A stretch of 56,315 bases of DNA from Candidatus Avelusimicrobium gallicola (GCA_020722185.1 DYLH01000001.1:1-56315); one strand, 5' to 3'. Counted from the stretch's first letter, positions 1 through 8,514 are shown. Numbers and translations are program-made. Notes: generated by a model not told the origin, from the sequence alone.

Positions 1-47
1 ATGTTAAAAAAGGCGGGTTTTTTAAAAAAATAAACTTTAAAAAAGTG

Positions 48-53
48 TAGAAT
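48..53 (+). promoter_or_regulatory. -10-like box directly upstream of topA
   Basis: TAGAAT preceded by TG lies 8 bases before the topA ATG. No Shine-Dalgarno sequence is visible in the 20 bases upstream of the start. A transcript starting at the usual distance from this box would begin at or within two bases of the ATG, suggesting a leaderless mRNA. No good -35 hexamer was found. The same TGTAGAATAT string recurs upstream of the yacL-type gene. Confidence 0.35.
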
Positions 54-61
54 ATTATACT

Positions 62-2170
62 ATGGCAAAAAATCTTGTTATAGTTGAATCTCCAACAAAG
101 CAAAGAACCATATCTAAGTTTTTAGATTCTTCATTTATTATTCGCAGCTCCTTTGGCCACATAAGGGATCTCCCAGCAAATGACCTTGGAGTTGATATAA
201 AAAATGAATTTAAACCCACATATGTGCTGGTTGAAAAAGGGAAAAAAGTAATATCTGAAATTGAAAAACTGGCTAAATCAGCTGAAAAAATCTATTTGGC
301 AACCGACCCGGATAGGGAAGGGGAAGCGATAAGCTGGCATCTAATTGAGGCCTTGCCTAAAGTTGATAAAAGCAAATTTAGAAGAATCAGTTTTCATGAA
401 ATAACAAAATCAGCTATTCTGGAAGCTATTAAATCTCCTAGAGATATTGACTTGAACTTAATCAATGCCCAGCAGGCAAGAAGAATACTTGATAGACTTG
501 TGGGATATCAGATTTCTCCTATACTATGGTCTAAGATAAAAAAAGGTCTTTCAGCTGGAAGAGTTCAGTCTGTAGCTGTGCGTCTTATAAGCGAAAGGGC
601 TTTGGAAATATCGGCTTTTAAGGAAAGCGATTATTATACAATAGATGGGATATTTGAAAAAGATGGAGAGAGATTTTCTGCCAAAATGGTCAAGTGGAAG
701 GGGAGTAATGTTGAGGAAACTATTACTCTTAAACTTTTTGCCGAGGATTACAAGTATAAGACATCTTCATTTAAAAGCATAGAAGAAACGGCAGAACTGG
801 TTTCGACATTGAAGGATTTGCCTTTTCATGTTTCCTCAGTGGAGAAAAAAACAGTTTCAAAAAAGCCAAAACCTCCATTTATCACAAGCTCTCTTCAGCA
901 AGATTCATACACAAAACTTGGTTTTACCCCTGAAAGAACTATGAGAATTGCTCAGTCCCTGTATGAAGGCGTAAATTTGGCGGGAGAAATGACAGGTCTT
1001 ATAACTTATATGAGGACTGATTCTTTCAATGTCTCAGCTGATATGCAAAAAAAAGCTGCAGAGTTCATAAGAAAAAATTATGGACCTCAATATGCTCCCG
1101 CTCAGACGCCAGTCTATCTAAAAAAAGTTAAAGGCGCTCAGGAAGCGCATGAGTCAATACATCCAACAAATATAGCTATAATTCCTCAGAATATAAAAGA
1201 ACATTTAACAGCTGATCAGTATAAGCTCTATGACCTCATATGGAAGAGATTTATGGCAAGCCAGATGTCCCCCGCAACATTTGATTCTGTAAGCGTGGAA
1301 ATAAAAGATTCCAGAGATTTAAGCCTTTTTAAGACATCAGGTCGAACGCTTAAATTTGACGGCTATTTAAAAGTTTATCAGGATGCTGAGAAAGAAGAAG
1401 AGGATGAAGAGAATGAGATGTCTATTCCTCCATTAAATGAAAAAGACGGGCTTGTCCTTAAAGATATTCAGCCAAAACCACATAAAACCAGTCCTCCGCC
1501 ACATTACAATGAGGCGAGTCTTATAAAAATTCTTGAAAAACATGGCATAGGCAGGCCTTCAACATACGCTTCTATCATTTCCACAATAATTGAGAGAGGA
1601 TATGTTAATAGGGAGAAAGATAAGCGGCTTACCATAACTGAACTTGGCAAAATTGTCACGGGAAAACTTAAAATGTTTTTTAAGGACATAATGAGCCTTT
1701 CATATACAGCCGGCATAGAAGATAAACTGGATGATATAGCAGATGGCAATGTCTCATGGAAAGACACCATAAAGGATTTTTATCTTGAATTTTCCAGAAA
1801 TCTTGAAAATGCTTCAAAGAATATGAGCACTGAAAAAATGGCCATTAAAACAAATGAGAAATGCCCTTTATGTTTAAGCCCTATGCTTTTGAGGGAAAGT
1901 AGATTCGGCAAGTATCTCTCCTGTTCGCGATTTCCAAAATGTCCGGGAAAAATACGCCTAGATGCCAATGGGAACAAAATAGAAGGTTTTGTCCCAATAA
2001 AGACTGAAAAGAAATGCCAGAAATGTAAAAAAGGGAATATGTTGCTCAGGAAAGGGCCAAGAGGTTTTTTTCTGGGATGCTCAAGATTTCCTTTATGTCG
2101 TTCGATAGAGAGCATTACAGAAGAAGAGGCAAAGAGCATAATAGAACAAGCCAGAAGGAAAAGTTCTTAA
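62..2170 (+). CDS. topA: DNA topoisomerase I
   Basis: Type IA topoisomerase of 702 residues that relaxes negatively supercoiled DNA. The N-terminus is a TOPRIM domain (LVIVESPTK at residues 5-13 and the DPDREGEA acidic motif near residue 82). The central body has the SAGRVQSVA motif, and the catalytic tyrosine lies in GLITYMRTDS near residue 318. The C-terminus carries two four-cysteine zinc ribbons (CPLC...CSRFPKC and CQKC...CSRFPLC), normal for bacterial TopA. The start is the only ATG near the first conserved residues. It has no visible Shine-Dalgarno sequence and a -10-like box almost touching it. The stop codon is directly followed by the ATG of the Xer recombinase, so the two are probably co-transcribed. 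Length and domain order are canonical. Confidence 0.97.
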   Translation: MAKNLVIVESPTKQRTISKFLDSSFIIRSSFGHIRDLPANDLGVDIKNEFKPTYVLVEKGKKVISEIEKLAKSAEKIYLATDPDREGEAISWHLIEALPKVDKSKFRRISFHEITKSAILEAIKSPRDIDLNLINAQQARRILDRLVGYQISPILWSKIKKGLSAGRVQSVAVRLISERALEISAFKESDYYTIDGIFEKDGERFSAKMVKWKGSNVEETITLKLFAEDYKYKTSSFKSIEETAELVSTLKDLPFHVSSVEKKTVSKKPKPPFITSSLQQDSYTKLGFTPERTMRIAQSLYEGVNLAGEMTGLITYMRTDSFNVSADMQKKAAEFIRKNYGPQYAPAQTPVYLKKVKGAQEAHESIHPTNIAIIPQNIKEHLTADQYKLYDLIWKRFMASQMSPATFDSVSVEIKDSRDLSLFKTSGRTLKFDGYLKVYQDAEKEEEDEENEMSIPPLNEKDGLVLKDIQPKPHKTSPPPHYNEASLIKILEKHGIGRPSTYASIISTIIERGYVNREKDKRLTITELGKIVTGKLKMFFKDIMSLSYTAGIEDKLDDIADGNVSWKDTIKDFYLEFSRNLENASKNMSTEKMAIKTNEKCPLCLSPMLLRESRFGKYLSCSRFPKCPGKIRLDANGNKIEGFVPIKTEKKCQKCKKGNMLLRKGPRGFFLGCSRFPLCRSIESITEEEAKSIIEQARRKSS

Positions 2171-3076
2171 ATGTTAGATGAAAGGGAAAAGTTTCTTCTA
2201 TATCTAAAAACGCAAAAAAATGTTTCAAGACATACATTAAGGGCCTATTCTCAAGATTTAAAAGAATTTTTTTCTTTTTGCGCCCAACTAAAAAAAGATA
2301 ATGTAAAGGACATTGATAGGTTAGTAATAAGAACTTTCGCGTCAAGCCTCACAGAAAGAAATCTAAAGAAAAATTCCATCATAAGAAAACTTTCAGCAGT
2401 GCGCTCTTTTTTTAATTATCTTTATCAAAAAGGAGATATTGAAGATAATCCATTCTCATTGCTCAATTCACCCAGGAAAGACAAAAATCTTCCAAGATTC
2501 TTGACAGAGGATGAAATGGAAAAACTTTCATCTGAGAATATCCCCTCAAAAGTTCTCTCCTCTAATCTAGGGTACTCACTTGCTTTCAGGGACTACGCGC
2601 TAATAATGCTCATCTATTCATCTGGTTTGCGACGCAGTGAAGCGGCTAATTTGAAAGTGGGAGATTTGGACATATTTTCAGGATTTGTCAGAATAATGGG
2701 TAAGGGAATGAAGGAGAGAACTGTGCCTGTTGGCGATCACGCCCTTGAAGCGATAAAAAAATACTTAGAATTCAGAAAGAATCCAGGGCCTCAAGATCCT
2801 CTTTTTTTGAATAATTCAGGAAGGAAGTTAAGCGATGCAGGCGTGGCATTTATAATTAAAAAAATGGCTAAGAGGGCGCGTTTTGCAAGAAATATCAATC
2901 CGCACGCTTTAAGACATTCTTTTGCCACTCATATGCTAAATAATGGCTGCGATCTTCGCGCTTTGCAAGAAATGCTTGGACACGCCAATCTTGCCACAAC
3001 TCAAATCTATACACATATGTCTATAGAACATCTCAAAAAAGTTTATGAAAAATTTCATCCGAGGTCAAAAAAATGA
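2171..3076 (+). CDS. xerC: Tyrosine recombinase XerC/XerD family
   Basis: Site-specific tyrosine recombinase of 301 residues, probably for chromosome dimer resolution. An N-terminal SAM-like core-binding domain (residues 1-95) is followed by a catalytic domain with all expected residues: Arg in SSGLRRSE, Lys in GKGMKER, HALRHSFATHML, LGHANLATTQIYTH with the nucleophilic Tyr. The ATG follows the topA stop with no gap. In Bacillus topA-trmFO-xerC is a conserved order, which favours XerC over XerD or an integrase, though sequence alone does not separate these. No phage or integron context is present, arguing for the housekeeping role. The last bases overlap the next gene by ATGA. Confidence 0.88.
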   Translation: MLDEREKFLLYLKTQKNVSRHTLRAYSQDLKEFFSFCAQLKKDNVKDIDRLVIRTFASSLTERNLKKNSIIRKLSAVRSFFNYLYQKGDIEDNPFSLLNSPRKDKNLPRFLTEDEMEKLSSENIPSKVLSSNLGYSLAFRDYALIMLIYSSGLRRSEAANLKVGDLDIFSGFVRIMGKGMKERTVPVGDHALEAIKKYLEFRKNPGPQDPLFLNNSGRKLSDAGVAFIIKKMAKRARFARNINPHALRHSFATHMLNNGCDLRALQEMLGHANLATTQIYTHMSIEHLKKVYEKFHPRSKK

Positions 3077-4467
3077 GAAACATATTTTTATTTTTGTCTT
3101 TTTTCCCAACAATGCTTTGTGCGCTCGGATTTGAATCATTGGTCTCTGATTTTGAAAAACAAGGCCTGTCAAATTCATCATGGGCTATTGCCGTATATTC
3201 AATTTCCGGTAAAAAAATTTATTCCAAAAATGAGAACAAAAAATTAATTCCGGGAAGTTCAGTAAAACTTTTTTCCACTGCTTTCGCCTTTGATTGTTTG
3301 GGCCCTCAATACCAGATAAAGACAGAACTTTATGGCAATGGGGATATGGCTTCTAGTCAGCTTAATGGCGATTTAGTATTGAAAGGATATGGAGATATCA
3401 CTTTTGGCTCAGATAATTTTGGAGACTCTTACTACAAAAAAGCAAAGGAGATATATTCAATCTTAAATGAAAAAGGGATAAAAAAGATAAATGGGTCTAT
3501 TTTTGTGGACTCCTCTTTCTACTCATTTACGCCGCCCGGCTCATGGGCATGGGAGGACATAGGAAATTACTACGCCTCTTTTCCGTGGGCTTTTTCAGTA
3601 AATGACAATTCTTATAAATTATGCTTTAAAGAGGAAAGCAAGGAAGGCTCTCCTCTTGAAATTTCTTCAATAGAACCAGATCTTAGATTAGATATTGAGA
3701 ACCTTGCCATAACTTCGCCAAAAAAATCAGGTGATAATTCGTATATATATTCTATTCCATGGATAAGGCAGATAAGAATAACAGGATCTGCCCCGGCTGG
3801 CTATTGTATAAAAGGATCTATGCCTTACCCAGCTTCTTTCTTTTCATCGTATCTTAGAGAATATCTTATATCCTCTGGTATAGAGGTAAAGGGAGAGGCT
3901 TTGTCTGGGATTTATGCAAAACCTCTAGACGAGAATAAATTGATAAAGGTATTTTACTCTCCTTCTTTAAAAGAAATAACTGCCTTTACAAATAAGAAAA
4001 GTTTTAATCTCTATGCTGAGGGCATTTATAAATTGGCCTCGATGAAATGCTCAAAAGGAGATAATCCATTGAATGATTTTGCCCATTCTTTCAAGGCCAG
4101 TATACACTCTGCGGATGCTTGCGGACTTTCCAGATTGAATCTTTTTTCCGCTTTAGATTTCATAAGATTGCTCAATTTTGTGGCAGCAAATCCTTATTAC
4201 AAGGAATATAGAGATACTCTTTACTATCCTGGAGATCCACTGGGACGCGGGCACATTAGAAATTTAGATAAGGAAGGTGTAATGGGTCGAAATCTCGCAA
4301 TTAAATCTGGTTCATTAAAATATGTTCGTTCCTATGCAGGTTATCTTCGCACAAAAAAGGGCAATGAACTTTCTTTTGCATTCATAATAAACAATTACGA
4401 AGTTTCTCCAAGATTTATCGATAAAGTTCATTCTTCTTTGATTAAATGGTTGTATGACAATAAGTGA
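3073..4467 (+). CDS. dacB: D-alanyl-D-alanine carboxypeptidase/endopeptidase, PBP4 (DacB) family
   Basis: Exported penicillin-binding protein of 464 residues in the peptidase S13 family, which trims peptidoglycan stem peptides or cross-links in the periplasm. A signal peptide covers about residues 1-19. The three catalytic motifs are present: SxxK at residues 62-65 (SSVK), SxN as SFN in the KKSFNLYAEG segment, and KSG in LAIKSGSL, a common variant of KTG. The DACGLSRLN segment corresponds to the family's DGSGLSR region. The start overlaps the recombinase stop as ATGA, so translation is likely coupled. Length fits the family. Whether it acts mainly as carboxypeptidase or endopeptidase cannot be told. 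Confidence 0.93.
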   Translation: MRNIFLFLSFFPTMLCALGFESLVSDFEKQGLSNSSWAIAVYSISGKKIYSKNENKKLIPGSSVKLFSTAFAFDCLGPQYQIKTELYGNGDMASSQLNGDLVLKGYGDITFGSDNFGDSYYKKAKEIYSILNEKGIKKINGSIFVDSSFYSFTPPGSWAWEDIGNYYASFPWAFSVNDNSYKLCFKEESKEGSPLEISSIEPDLRLDIENLAITSPKKSGDNSYIYSIPWIRQIRITGSAPAGYCIKGSMPYPASFFSSYLREYLISSGIEVKGEALSGIYAKPLDENKLIKVFYSPSLKEITAFTNKKSFNLYAEGIYKLASMKCSKGDNPLNDFAHSFKASIHSADACGLSRLNLFSALDFIRLLNFVAANPYYKEYRDTLYYPGDPLGRGHIRNLDKEGVMGRNLAIKSGSLKYVRSYAGYLRTKKGNELSFAFIINNYEVSPRFIDKVHSSLIKWLYDNK

Positions 4468-4479
4468 GAATCATTTTAG

Positions 4480-4509
4480 TTGAAAAATAAATAGATTTTT
4501 TTATAGAAT
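4480..4509 (+). promoter_or_regulatory. Promoter for the response regulator operon
   Basis: TTGAAA at 4480-4485 and TAGAAT at 4504-4509 are separated by 18 bases, a good sigma-70 type match in the 75-base gap after dacB. A purine-rich Shine-Dalgarno AGAGG sits at 4533-4537, five bases before the ATG of the response regulator. Confidence 0.55.
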
Positions 4510-4542
4510 GTATTACTGTAATAGAGGGATTAAGAGGAAAAT

Positions 4543-4914
4543 ATGTCTAAGATAATGGTAATCGATGATGACCCGGAAATATCTTCTTTGGTGCAGTATA
4601 CTCTTGAAAGTATGGGACATACCATAAGAGTGTGCGACAATGGACGCGAAGTAATAGATGCTGTAAAAGAATTTCAGCCTGAGCTTATGGTCATGGATGT
4701 AATGCTGCCCGGGATAGATGGATATTCCCTTACTTTAAAGATTGCAGAAGACCCTCAATTAGCTTCTATACCGATAATAGTACTTTCCGCTCTTGAACCG
4801 TCTAAATCTATGTTTAGTAAATTCAATCAGGTAAGCGCTTTTTTGACAAAGCCTTTCAATACCGATGATCTGCTTGATGCAGTGAAAAACGCTCTCAAGA
4901 AAGGATCTAATTGA
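4543..4914 (+). CDS. Single-domain response regulator (CheY-like receiver)
   Basis: Stand-alone receiver domain of 123 residues without an output domain. The acidic pair at residues 8-10 (DDD), the phospho-acceptor Asp52 in MVMDVMLPG, the conserved Ser in IVLSAL and the Lys in FLTKPFN are all in place, so it should be phosphorylated. No histidine kinase is encoded nearby; the cognate kinase must lie elsewhere. It is the first gene after a good promoter. Its stop overlaps a possible small ORF as TTGA, which in turn overlaps the MlaF-type ATPase gene, placing this regulator in the same transcript as the lipid-transport genes. A link between signalling and outer-membrane lipid transport is an inference from position only. 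Confidence 0.93.
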   Translation: MSKIMVIDDDPEISSLVQYTLESMGHTIRVCDNGREVIDAVKEFQPELMVMDVMLPGIDGYSLTLKIAEDPQLASIPIIVLSALEPSKSMFSKFNQVSAFLTKPFNTDDLLDAVKNALKKGSN

Positions 4915-5021
4915 AACAAGTAAATCGGTTCACGCCTATGCCTTTCAAGCAGAATGATTCATTTTGTCGTTCCTATACGGAGGCTGAGAATTATTTTGTT
5001 TTAATAATGTGGGATATATGA
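4911..5021 (+). CDS. Possible 36-residue ORF coupled to both neighbours
   Basis: A short open frame fills the gap between the response regulator and the ABC ATPase. A TTG start at 4911 overlaps the upstream stop (TTGA) and has AAGGA about five bases before it. The frame runs to a TGA that overlaps the ATG of the ATPase gene at 5018 (ATGA). The predicted peptide begins (M)KQVNRFTPMPFKQ and ends YFVLIMWDI. An internal ATG at 4938 would give 27 residues. No family is recognised. It could be a real small protein, a coupling leader that carries ribosomes to the ATPase start, or chance; the double overlap is what makes it notable. Confidence 0.35.
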   Translation: MKQVNRFTPMPFKQNDSFCRSYTEAENYFVLIMWDI

Positions 5022-5752
5022 TAGAAATAAAAAATTTGGTAAAGAATTATCCAGGTAAAAAAGTTATAAATGGAATAAGTTTAAAAATAGAAAATGGAGA
5101 AATATTTTCTATCATGGGGCCTTCAGGCACAGGCAAAAGCACTTTTCTCAAATGTCTCATAGGATTAAATAAATCCGATAGTGGAGAAATATTGGTGGAT
5201 GGCCTGGATATAGCAAGGATTCAAGATGAGAGAAAATTGCAGCAGATAAGGCGTAAAATGGGATATCTTTTTCAAGAAGGCGCATTATTTGATTCTCTTT
5301 GTGTATGGGAGAATGTGGCTTTTGGACTTAAATATCTTACAAATATAGAGCCCGAAAAATATATGAGCAAGGCAATTGAGAAATTGAAGCTAGTGGGACT
5401 TGAAAACAGCGAGCATTTGAAAATAAGCGAATTATCTGGTGGTATGAAAAAAAGAGTAGCTCTTGCAAGAGCTATAGCTTCAGACCCATCTTATTTGCTC
5501 TATGATGAGCCGACTACAGGTCTTGATCCCATGACAGGTGAGATGGTGGCAAAACTCATAAAGGAAATGTCTGAAAAATTGAAGGTTACATCAATAGTTG
5601 TAACTCATGATGTTAAGCTTGCTATGGATATCTCGGACAGAATAGCCTTTTTTTCTTCAGGTAATATAGTAGAAATAGGCTCTAGCAAAGAAATAAAAGA
5701 GAGTAAAAATGAAATGGTGAGAGAGTTTTTGGATAACTGTTCCTGCGGTTGA
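5018..5752 (+). CDS. mlaF: ABC transporter ATP-binding protein, MlaF-like
   Basis: Cytoplasmic ATPase of an MCE/Mla-type phospholipid transporter, 244 residues from the chosen start. It has Walker A GPSGTGKST, a Q-loop (YLFQEGALFDSL), the signature LSGGMKKR with the MKKR form typical of the MlaF/TTG2A group, Walker B LLYDEPTTGLDP and the switch His in VVTHD. ATG 5018 gives the usual MIEIKNLVKNY beginning; a GTG three codons upstream is also possible. The MCE-domain protein follows 30 bases downstream, supporting the MlaF call. The expected permease MlaE is not between or beside these genes, so it must be encoded elsewhere. Confidence 0.9.
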   Translation: MIEIKNLVKNYPGKKVINGISLKIENGEIFSIMGPSGTGKSTFLKCLIGLNKSDSGEILVDGLDIARIQDERKLQQIRRKMGYLFQEGALFDSLCVWENVAFGLKYLTNIEPEKYMSKAIEKLKLVGLENSEHLKISELSGGMKKRVALARAIASDPSYLLYDEPTTGLDPMTGEMVAKLIKEMSEKLKVTSIVVTHDVKLAMDISDRIAFFSSGNIVEIGSSKEIKESKNEMVREFLDNCSCG

Positions 5753-5757
5753 TAAAT

Positions 5758-5765
5758 TGTATAAT
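5758..5765 (+). promoter_or_regulatory. -10-like box before the MCE gene
   Basis: TGTATAAT, a perfect TATAAT preceded by TG, lies in the 30-base gap between the mlaF-like and mlaD-like genes, 17 bases before the ATG. A convincing -35 hexamer is absent. It could give the MCE gene, and radA behind it, a promoter of their own. Confidence 0.35.
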
Positions 5766-5782
5766 GGTATTCTAGAGAGTCT

Positions 5783-7081
5783 ATGAGAGATGAAACAAAA
5801 GTGGGCATGTTTGTCTTAGCCGGTCTTCTTTTTGCCGCCACAGCTATATTTATGCTTGGCGATTTCTCATTTAAAAGCCATTATACCATCACTGTAAAGT
5901 TTAAAGATATATCTGGTCTTGCAGATAAGTCAAATATAAAACTTAGCGGGGTGGACATTGGAAAAGTAAAGGAAATATACATAGATTCAGATCAAGTGGC
6001 CGTTGTGCTCTCAATAAGGAAAGGAATAGAAATTTATAGAAATTCTAAATTTATGATTGGATCCACAAGCATAATAGGCTCTAAGTTCCTTCAAATAGAT
6101 CAAGGTGATCCTATGAGTGGCTTTATAAAAGAGGGAGATATAGTCTATGGTGAAAATATGATTCCTATGGATAGGGCCATAATAAATGCAGTATCTGATC
6201 TTCAAGAATTTATGAAAGGGTTAAACAATAATGGGGAATTCACAAAGAATCTCAATGATGCTGTCGTGAATCTCAGAAATATAAGCGCTGATTTAAGCGA
6301 GATTATTTCAGTTTCAAAGCCATCTATAGAAAAAACTGCTGAGGGGATGGATGATATAACAGTTAAAATAAATTCAATACTTGAAAAAACAGATAATCTA
6401 ATTTCAAAAATAGAGAAAGGTGAAGGCCCTTTGGGCGCGCTTATAGCAGACAATAAATCAAAAGATGACATAAAGCAAACAATAAGCAATATCAAAGATA
6501 CCAGTGAATCAATAAAAAAATTGATGGGCAAGGCATCAAGAATGAGGACATACTGGTATTGGGATACAAGATATGATCCTTTGTCAAAGTATAATATGAA
6601 CTCTGCAGGAGTGAGGTTATACACAAGCGATGAAAAATATTACTATGGCGGTATGTCAAATTTCTTTGACATAAAAAATGCTGACAGAGGCATAAGTTAT
6701 GAGGAGAAAAATAGAGTGGACGCCTATATGGGATGGCAAAAAAAACAAGCAGACTTTTACATAGGCGTGATAAGAAGCAATGCCGGGGCTGGACTGAGAT
6801 ATAGGCCTTTCTACTCGGATCCTTTGTGGGGGAGGCTTTCTCTTTTCATAGAAGGCAATGATTTTTCCAGAAATAGAGTGATAAAAAATAGAAAATTCAA
6901 TACGCCCAGATATGACACAGGCTTTGATGTGAAAATTAATAAGTATGCTGAAATGGGCTTGAGATTATCTGATATTACCGAGGTAAAAAGATTGAATTAC
7001 ACGGCAAAGATACTTTTTGAGGACAAGGATCTGGCCTATCTATTTGGGCTTGCTTCTGGTTCTTCATTAGCTTTAAAGTGA
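5783..7081 (+). CDS. mlaD: MlaD-like MCE-domain protein with barrel-like C-terminus
   Basis: Lipid-binding subunit of an Mla-type ABC transport system, 432 residues. One N-terminal transmembrane helix (about residues 8-25) is followed by a single MCE domain (about 35-115, with the family-typical GLADKSNIKLSGVDIGKV segment). A helical, coiled-coil-prone stretch follows (about 135-250). MlaD of Proteobacteria ends near 180 residues. Here the last 180 residues form short alternating strands rich in Tyr, Trp and Gly (for example TYWYWDTRYDP, YYYGGMSNFF, GLRYRPFYSDP) that look like an outer-membrane barrel or a barrel-docking domain. If so, one polypeptide could reach from the inner to the outer membrane. 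That part is inferred from composition. Confidence 0.85.
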   Translation: MRDETKVGMFVLAGLLFAATAIFMLGDFSFKSHYTITVKFKDISGLADKSNIKLSGVDIGKVKEIYIDSDQVAVVLSIRKGIEIYRNSKFMIGSTSIIGSKFLQIDQGDPMSGFIKEGDIVYGENMIPMDRAIINAVSDLQEFMKGLNNNGEFTKNLNDAVVNLRNISADLSEIISVSKPSIEKTAEGMDDITVKINSILEKTDNLISKIEKGEGPLGALIADNKSKDDIKQTISNIKDTSESIKKLMGKASRMRTYWYWDTRYDPLSKYNMNSAGVRLYTSDEKYYYGGMSNFFDIKNADRGISYEEKNRVDAYMGWQKKQADFYIGVIRSNAGAGLRYRPFYSDPLWGRLSLFIEGNDFSRNRVIKNRKFNTPRYDTGFDVKINKYAEMGLRLSDITEVKRLNYTAKILFEDKDLAYLFGLASGSSLALK

Positions 7082-7082
7082 T

Positions 7083-8444
7083 ATGAAATTCAAAAAAGTT
7101 TATATTTGCTCATCTTGCGCAGCGCAATATTCCAAATGGCAAGGCCAATGCCCTGCGTGTGGAAAATGGAATACTCTCATAGAAGATGTTATATCTGAAT
7201 CTTTACCCAAAGAAAGAAAAAACATTACTGAATTTAGTTCTCCCGCCATTAAATTGGACAAAGCCTGTCAGAGCAAGTTTGAGCGCAAGAAAACGGGAAT
7301 ATCTGAGCTGGACAGAGCTTTAGGCGGAGGACTTATAAAAGGTCAGATAGCTCTGCTTGCTGGCCCTCCTGGAATAGGGAAAAGCACCTTAATGCTTGAG
7401 GCCGCAAATGGTTGTTCGAAGAATGGCCTAATATCTCTCTATATTTCCGGCGAGGAGTCATGCGAACAGGTTTCCTCAAGAGCGGCAAGGCTTAAAGTTA
7501 AGAGCGAAAACATATATTTGATGTCTGAAACAAATCTTGTGAAAATAATTGAGGAGATAAAAAAAATAAAGCCTTCAGTCGCTATAATAGATTCAATTCA
7601 GACAATATATCATCCGGAAATAGGCTCAGCCTCTGGCGGCATTTCTCAGATAAGAGAATGCGCGGCTGAGTTATTGCGTATGGCCAAACAAAATTCAATA
7701 TCTCTTTTCATACTTGGGCATGTGACAAAAGAAGGGGATTTGGCCGGTCCCAAAATACTTGAGCATATGGTTGACACAGTTCTCTATTTTGAAAGTGAAA
7801 AAAGCGGAGCTTATAGGCTTCTCAGGGCTCAAAAGAATCGTTTTGGCCCTGTTGACGAATTAGGCATATTTGAAATGACGGATACTGGCCTTGTGTGCGC
7901 TCTGGATAGTTTTTCTTTTGTTTCTGAGGACAAGGAAAGTGTGTGTGGGAGAGCCCGCACGGTTTTTTTTGAGGGGACAAGACCTGTCACTGGTGAGATA
8001 GAGGCTCTTGTAAATAAAACTTTTTATCCATATCCGCGCAGAATATTCAATGGAATAGAAAATTCCAGAGCGCAGATGCTTGTGGCAGCGATAGAAAAAA
8101 ATGTTCAGCTTCGTTTCGACACTTATGACATCTTTGCTGGAGTAAAGGGCGGGCTCAAAACAAAAGATCCCGCTTGTGATTTAGCTTTCTGCGCCGCTGT
8201 TATTTCTTCTCTTAGAGATATTCCAATTCCAGGAGATTGGGCCTTTCTTGGCGAGGTTGGTATATTGGCGTCTGTTTCCTCTTGTTCATATCTGTCTCAG
8301 CGCGTGGCTGAGCTTGAAAGACGAAATTTTAAAAAGATATTCATCCCGGCTTCTTTCAAAGAAAAAAAAGAATCTAAAGTGGATTTATGTAGGGTTAAGG
8401 ATTTGAAAGAGCTTTATTCTCGAATTTCCGCAAAAGCGCAGTAA
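7083..8444 (+). CDS. radA: DNA repair protein RadA
   Basis: RecA-related branch-migration helicase acting in recombination repair, 453 residues. It has an N-terminal four-Cys zinc finger (C9, C12, C23, C26), Walker A GPPGIGKST near residue 94, the RadA-specific KNRFG motif near residue 252, and a C-terminal Lon-protease-like domain without protease function. Length and order are canonical. The ATG lies one base after the stop of the MCE gene. Downstream genes continue the radA-yacL-ispD-ispF-cysS order known from Firmicutes. Confidence 0.97.
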   Translation: MKFKKVYICSSCAAQYSKWQGQCPACGKWNTLIEDVISESLPKERKNITEFSSPAIKLDKACQSKFERKKTGISELDRALGGGLIKGQIALLAGPPGIGKSTLMLEAANGCSKNGLISLYISGEESCEQVSSRAARLKVKSENIYLMSETNLVKIIEEIKKIKPSVAIIDSIQTIYHPEIGSASGGISQIRECAAELLRMAKQNSISLFILGHVTKEGDLAGPKILEHMVDTVLYFESEKSGAYRLLRAQKNRFGPVDELGIFEMTDTGLVCALDSFSFVSEDKESVCGRARTVFFEGTRPVTGEIEALVNKTFYPYPRRIFNGIENSRAQMLVAAIEKNVQLRFDTYDIFAGVKGGLKTKDPACDLAFCAAVISSLRDIPIPGDWAFLGEVGILASVSSCSYLSQRVAELERRNFKKIFIPASFKEKKESKVDLCRVKDLKELYSRISAKAQ

Positions 8445-8451
8445 ATTATTG

Positions 8452-8457
8452 TAGAAT
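8452..8457 (+). promoter_or_regulatory. -10-like box upstream of the PIN/TRAM gene
   Basis: TTGTAGAATATAAT contains a TAGAAT -10-like box identical in context to the one before topA. Transcription from here would begin near 8464, just before a terminator-like hairpin. No clear -35 box was found. Confidence 0.3.
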
Positions 8458-8470
8458 ATAATATTATTCG

Positions 8471-8503
8471 GGCCTATTTAGGAAACTCTATTAGGCCTTT
8501 TTT
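8471..8503 (+). terminator. Terminator-like hairpin abutting the Shine-Dalgarno of the yacL-type gene
   Basis: GGCCTA at 8471-8476 pairs perfectly with TAGGCC at 8492-8497 around a 15-base loop, followed at once by six T (8498-8503). The Shine-Dalgarno AGAGG (8504-8508) and the ATG (8515) come right after. The loop contains CTCTA (8486-8490), complementary to TAGAG at 8503-8507 over the Shine-Dalgarno. It may be the radA terminator, an attenuator for the following operon, or both. Confidence 0.5.
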
Positions 8504-8514
8504 AGAGGTAAATT

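Noticed and set aside
4-25. TTAAAAAA/TTTTTTAA dyad around GGCGGG as a terminator of an upstream gene.
   Set aside because: The stem is only A-T pairs and the window edge cuts off the context; a GC-rich stem is not visible.
4978-4983. CGGAGG as a strong Shine-Dalgarno.
   Set aside because: No start codon follows at a useful distance; the mlaF ATG is 34 bases away.
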